Assembly: GCA_002413145.1 (NCBI GenBank)
Contig: DHWK01000132.1
Coordinates: forward strand, 18,694 to 27,651
Length of the DNA: 8,958 nt
Direction of reading: 5' to 3'
Origin: a bacterium UBP12_UBA5184
Lineage (GTDB): Bacteria > Vulcanimicrobiota > Vulcanimicrobiia > Vulcanimicrobiales > Vulcanimicrobiaceae
A model generated the notes under the pieces. That model was not told where the DNA came from, ran no database searches, and was given only the letters and a program-made list of their open reading frames with translations. Both the position numbers and the translations under genes were made by a program. Below, in pieces: positions 7,006-8,958 of the stretch (within the stretch, counting starts at the first letter, position 1; each line of letters opens with the position of its first letter).

Positions 7006-7861
7006 GGCCTCGACATTCTCTGCCGACACGAAGGACGCGCTCGCCCGCGAGATTCCGGCGCAACCGCATTGCCGCAGCGCCTTGCGCGACGGGCTCTATT
7101 ATTACGGCGCCGCCCGCGATGGCCGCTTTCGCACGCAGCGCCCTGCCATCGCGCGCCTGGCATGGTCGTTGCTCGACGACCGCAAGGAGCGCCGGATTCG
7201 GCGCGGCGCCGAGACGCGATTGCTGAAGCGCGCGGTCTACGAAATCGAACGGTTTCGAGGACGACCGCCCAAACCCGTGGCACGTTGCGACCGAAGGATG
7301 GAATTGCGCGCGGCGTTTCTGGCCTGTGGTTCCCTCACCGCGCCGACGCACGGCTATCATCTCGAGTTCGTCCCGCCCGACCAGCTCGCCGCCGAACGCT
7401 TAGCTCAGCTGCTGCGCGCCGAAGGGCGCAGCCCGAGAACCGTTCGCCGAAAAAACCGTCTCGTCGTCTACTTCAAAGACGTCGACGAGATCACAGGGCT
7501 CCTCACCTCGGTCGGTGCCTTCGCCGCGGTCCTGCACCTCGAAGACGTCCGGGCGCTCAAAGAGACGAAGAATCGCATACGGCGCTTGGTCAACACCGAC
7601 GCCGCCAACGTGGACCGGGCGATGAGCGCGGCGGCGACGCAACGCGAGGCGATCGCGCTGGTGGTCGAGGCTTACGGTTTACGGAGACTCTCGCGGCCGC
7701 TGCGCGAAGCGGCGCAGCTTCGCTTAACGCATCCGACCGAGACGCTTAGCGAGCTCGGCCGGCGTTGCCACCCGCCGGTCGGGAAATCGACCCTCGGCGG
7801 CCGCATCGCCGCGTTGCTGCAGCTTGCGCGAAAATTCCAGGCCGGTCAGGGCGCCCCGTAA
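7004..7861 (+). CDS. whiA: WhiA-type DNA-binding protein
   Basis: WhiA is a DNA-binding protein that controls sporulation and division genes in Streptomyces and affects division in Bacillus. It joins a degenerate LAGLIDADG homing-endonuclease fold, without nuclease activity, to a C-terminal helix-turn-helix. The 285-residue product has an N-terminal region (1-95) with many basic residues. The LAGLIDADG-like core spans about 98-190 (AAFLACGSL at 103-111, YHLEF at 118-122). The family motif NR..VN...AN falls at 190-202, and a helix-turn-helix at about 233-275 carries LREAAQLRL, LSELG and PPVGKS. The end of the recognition region reads STLGGR where relatives usually have SGVNHR, so DNA contacts may differ. 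GTG 7004 is the chosen start; no clear Shine-Dalgarno sequence precedes it, and it begins 10 bases after rqcP. Elsewhere whiA usually follows rapZ and yvcK, which are absent here. The 3' end overlaps convergent sorB by 16 bases. Confidence 0.88.
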   Translation: MASTFSADTKDALAREIPAQPHCRSALRDGLYYYGAARDGRFRTQRPAIARLAWSLLDDRKERRIRRGAETRLLKRAVYEIERFRGRPPKPVARCDRRMELRAAFLACGSLTAPTHGYHLEFVPPDQLAAERLAQLLRAEGRSPRTVRRKNRLVVYFKDVDEITGLLTSVGAFAAVLHLEDVRALKETKNRIRRLVNTDAANVDRAMSAAATQREAIALVVEAYGLRRLSRPLREAAQLRLTHPTETLSELGRRCHPPVGKSTLGGRIAALLQLARKFQAGQGAP

Positions 7862-8196
7862 TTCGCCGTTAAGTAGTCAGCCAGCGGCCCGACTTGGTCG
7901 TCGGAGATCTTCGCGGCGTACGCGTTGCGCATCTTGAGAATCTCCGCCGTCCAAACCGTCTTGTTGAACGGCGGTTGGGTCGCGACGTAGGCCTCGGAGT
8001 GGCAGCTCAGGCAGATGGAGTTCGCGAGGTTCGAGCCCGGCCCGGGTTTGAACGCGAACCCGAGATCGCCCGGCAGAGAGACGGAGACGACGGCGTTCGC
8101 TTTCGCCGGCATCTTCTTGGGCGGTGCGGCGAAGGCCGCGAGGGCGCCGAGCGCGGCGACGGCCGCCAGGGCGACGACGACGCTGGAAAATCTCAC
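7846..8196 (-). CDS. sorB: Monohaem cytochrome c subunit of sulfite dehydrogenase (SorB-like)
   Basis: This is the predicted small electron-acceptor subunit of a SorAB-type sulfite dehydrogenase. It takes electrons from the molybdenum centre of SorA and passes them to periplasmic cytochromes. The 116-residue product has a Sec signal peptide (hydrophobic 6-22, likely cleavage after about residue 23 at AFA-A). A single haem-binding CLSCH lies at 62-66, and Met89 in the KMRNAY segment is the probable sixth haem ligand. A C-terminal helix (VGPLADYLTANYG) is typical of class I cytochromes c. The start is GTG at 8196, overlapping the sorA stop in GTGA, with AAGGTGAG 6 bases upstream. Size, single haem and pairing with a sulfite oxidase gene argue for SorB rather than the larger dihaem SoxD. 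The gene runs into the 3' end of whiA, so any terminator lies within whiA. Confidence 0.88.
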   Translation of the reverse strand: MRFSSVVVALAAVAALGALAAFAAPPKKMPAKANAVVSVSLPGDLGFAFKPGPGSNLANSICLSCHSEAYVATQPPFNKTVWTAEILKMRNAYAAKISDDQVGPLADYLTANYGAP

Positions 8197-8958
8197 GTTA
8201 CGCTCACCTTGTAGGTCTCGATCGAACTGCGTTGATATCCGCTCCCGTTCCAGATCGGCGTCGCGACCTGCAACGACCCATCGCCGGCCTGCGCGCGGCA
8301 GGCGAGCGTCTGCGTCCCGGGCTGCAAGGTGACGTAGCTATGCCAACGCCTAAATGAGTACGGCCCGTTGTCGGCCTCGAGCAACGCGTTGCTCCAGGTC
8401 GTCCCGCCGTCGCTCGAGAGTTGGACGGCGCGAATCCCGCTGCCGCCGTCGAAGGCGATCCCGCGAACGATGCGGCTGCCGGCCCCGAGGCTCGCGCCGT
8501 CTTTGAAGTTGGTAATGAACGAGCGCACCGGCATGCGACTGATCGGCACCGTCGCGTAGCCTTTGTCGGTCGGAAGGACGTTCGCGTTCGGCGTCGCCGG
8601 GATGCGGTAGGCCGTCTTCATCCAGAAATTGTCGTCGACGTGATCGATGACGGTGATCTCGCTCAGCATCTTGACCCAGTAGGTCCCGAACCAACCGGGG
8701 ACGACGATTCTGACGGGATACCCGTTGAGCAGGGGCAGCGGCCGGCCGTTCATCTCGTAGGCGACGAGAATCTCCGGATTGTTCGTCGCCATGGAGATGT
8801 CGAGCGACTTTTTGAAGTCCGGCGTCTCGGGAAAGACCGGCCCATCGAGGCCGTTGAATTGCACCTGTTTCGCGCCCGCCTGGACGCCGGCTTTAGCGAG
8901 GACGTCTTGGAGCCGGGCGCCCTTCCAGCGCGCGTTGCCCATCGCACCATTCTGAAAC
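8193..8958 (-). CDS. sorA: Molybdopterin sulfite dehydrogenase catalytic subunit, C-terminal two thirds (SorA-like; 5' end outside window)
   Basis: SorA oxidises sulfite to sulfate at a molybdenum-pterin centre, probably in the periplasm. The frame stays open from the stop at 8193-8195 to the window edge, giving the last 254 residues of what should be a protein of about 400. The ATG at 8942 is internal: the codons before it give FQNGA, which continues the conserved GNARWKG segment. Visible parts are the end of the oxidoreductase molybdopterin domain (fragment residues 1-105, with AYEMNGRPLP, GYPVRIVVPGWFGTYWVK and LSEIT) and the Mo-co dimerisation domain (112-254, with WMKTAYRIP, VRSFITN, GIAFDGG and SSDGGTTW). 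The cysteine that ligates molybdenum and the signal peptide lie upstream and cannot be checked. The WFGTYWVK and NFWMKTAYRIP segments resemble SorA/SoxC more than YedY (MsrP) or plant-type sulfite oxidase. The coupled monohaem cytochrome gene favours SorA. Confidence 0.9.
   Translation of the reverse strand, partial: FQNGAMGNARWKGARLQDVLAKAGVQAGAKQVQFNGLDGPVFPETPDFKKSLDISMATNNPEILVAYEMNGRPLPLLNGYPVRIVVPGWFGTYWVKMLSEITVIDHVDDNFWMKTAYRIPATPNANVLPTDKGYATVPISRMPVRSFITNFKDGASLGAGSRIVRGIAFDGGSGIRAVQLSSDGGTTWSNALLEADNGPYSFRRWHSYVTLQPGTQTLACRAQAGDGSLQVATPIWNGSGYQRSSIETYKVSVT
8203..8210 (-). promoter_or_regulatory. Ribosome binding site for sorB
   Basis: Read on the minus strand, AAGGTGAG ends 6 bases before the GTG at 8196. 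It is one of the best Shine-Dalgarno matches in the window and lies inside the end of sorA. It supports the GTG start, and it suggests sorB is translated both by coupling and by its own initiation. Confidence 0.65.

Noticed and set aside
7400..7642. Short minus-strand frame inside whiA
   Set aside because: It is antisense to the conserved LAGLIDADG-like region, with no start signal and no motif.

Overview
The window is GC-rich bacterial chromosome, densely coded, with no stretch over 300 bases lacking a gene. I saw no rRNA, tRNA, CRISPR array, insertion sequence or prophage gene. The gene content mixes lineage signals. Mfd, a YabN-type MazG, an RqcP/YabO-type S4 protein and WhiA, in this order, recall the mfd-yabN-yabO block of Firmicutes, and WhiA is typical of Gram-positives. 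The codon and amino-acid style (heavy use of CGC, GCG and GTC) and a SorAB-type sulfite dehydrogenase point instead to a high-GC environmental lineage. My best guess is Candidatus Eremiobacterota (WPS-2) or a neighbouring phylum. This is an inference from style and gene content and has not been tested by any search.

Layout. Bases 1-393 hold the 3' end of a gene for a protein with a Pro/Thr-rich linker and a C-terminal beta-rich domain of unknown function. Bases 449-3928 encode full-length Mfd, the transcription-repair coupling factor. Bases 4041-5045 encode a PrsA/PpiC-type foldase lipoprotein, followed by a perfect 12-bp hairpin at 5055-5084. Then comes a very tight four-gene plus-strand run: mazG (5113-6297), a hotdog-fold aminoacyl-CoA ammonia-lyase homologue (6294-6683), rqcP (6694-6993) and whiA (7004-7861). 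Its junctions are a 4-bp overlap, a 10-bp gap and a 10-bp gap. On the minus strand, converging on whiA and overlapping it by 16 bp, are sorB (7846-8196) and the 3' two thirds of sorA (8193 to the window edge).

How the genes fit together. The plus-strand block is mostly housekeeping and quality control: rescue of stalled RNA polymerase (Mfd), extracytoplasmic protein folding (the PpiC lipoprotein), nucleotide-pool cleaning (MazG), rescue of stalled ribosomes (RqcP), and a WhiA-type DNA-binding protein. The ammonia-lyase homologue is the metabolic odd one out. The minus-strand pair is a separate periplasmic respiratory module that oxidises sulfite to sulfate and passes electrons to cytochrome c.

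I found no clear new defence or mobile system. The points most worth following are the ammonia-lyase homologue embedded between mazG and rqcP, the shortened methylase-like domain on MazG, the Firmicute-like gene order with whiA attached, and the convergent overlap of whiA with sorB.
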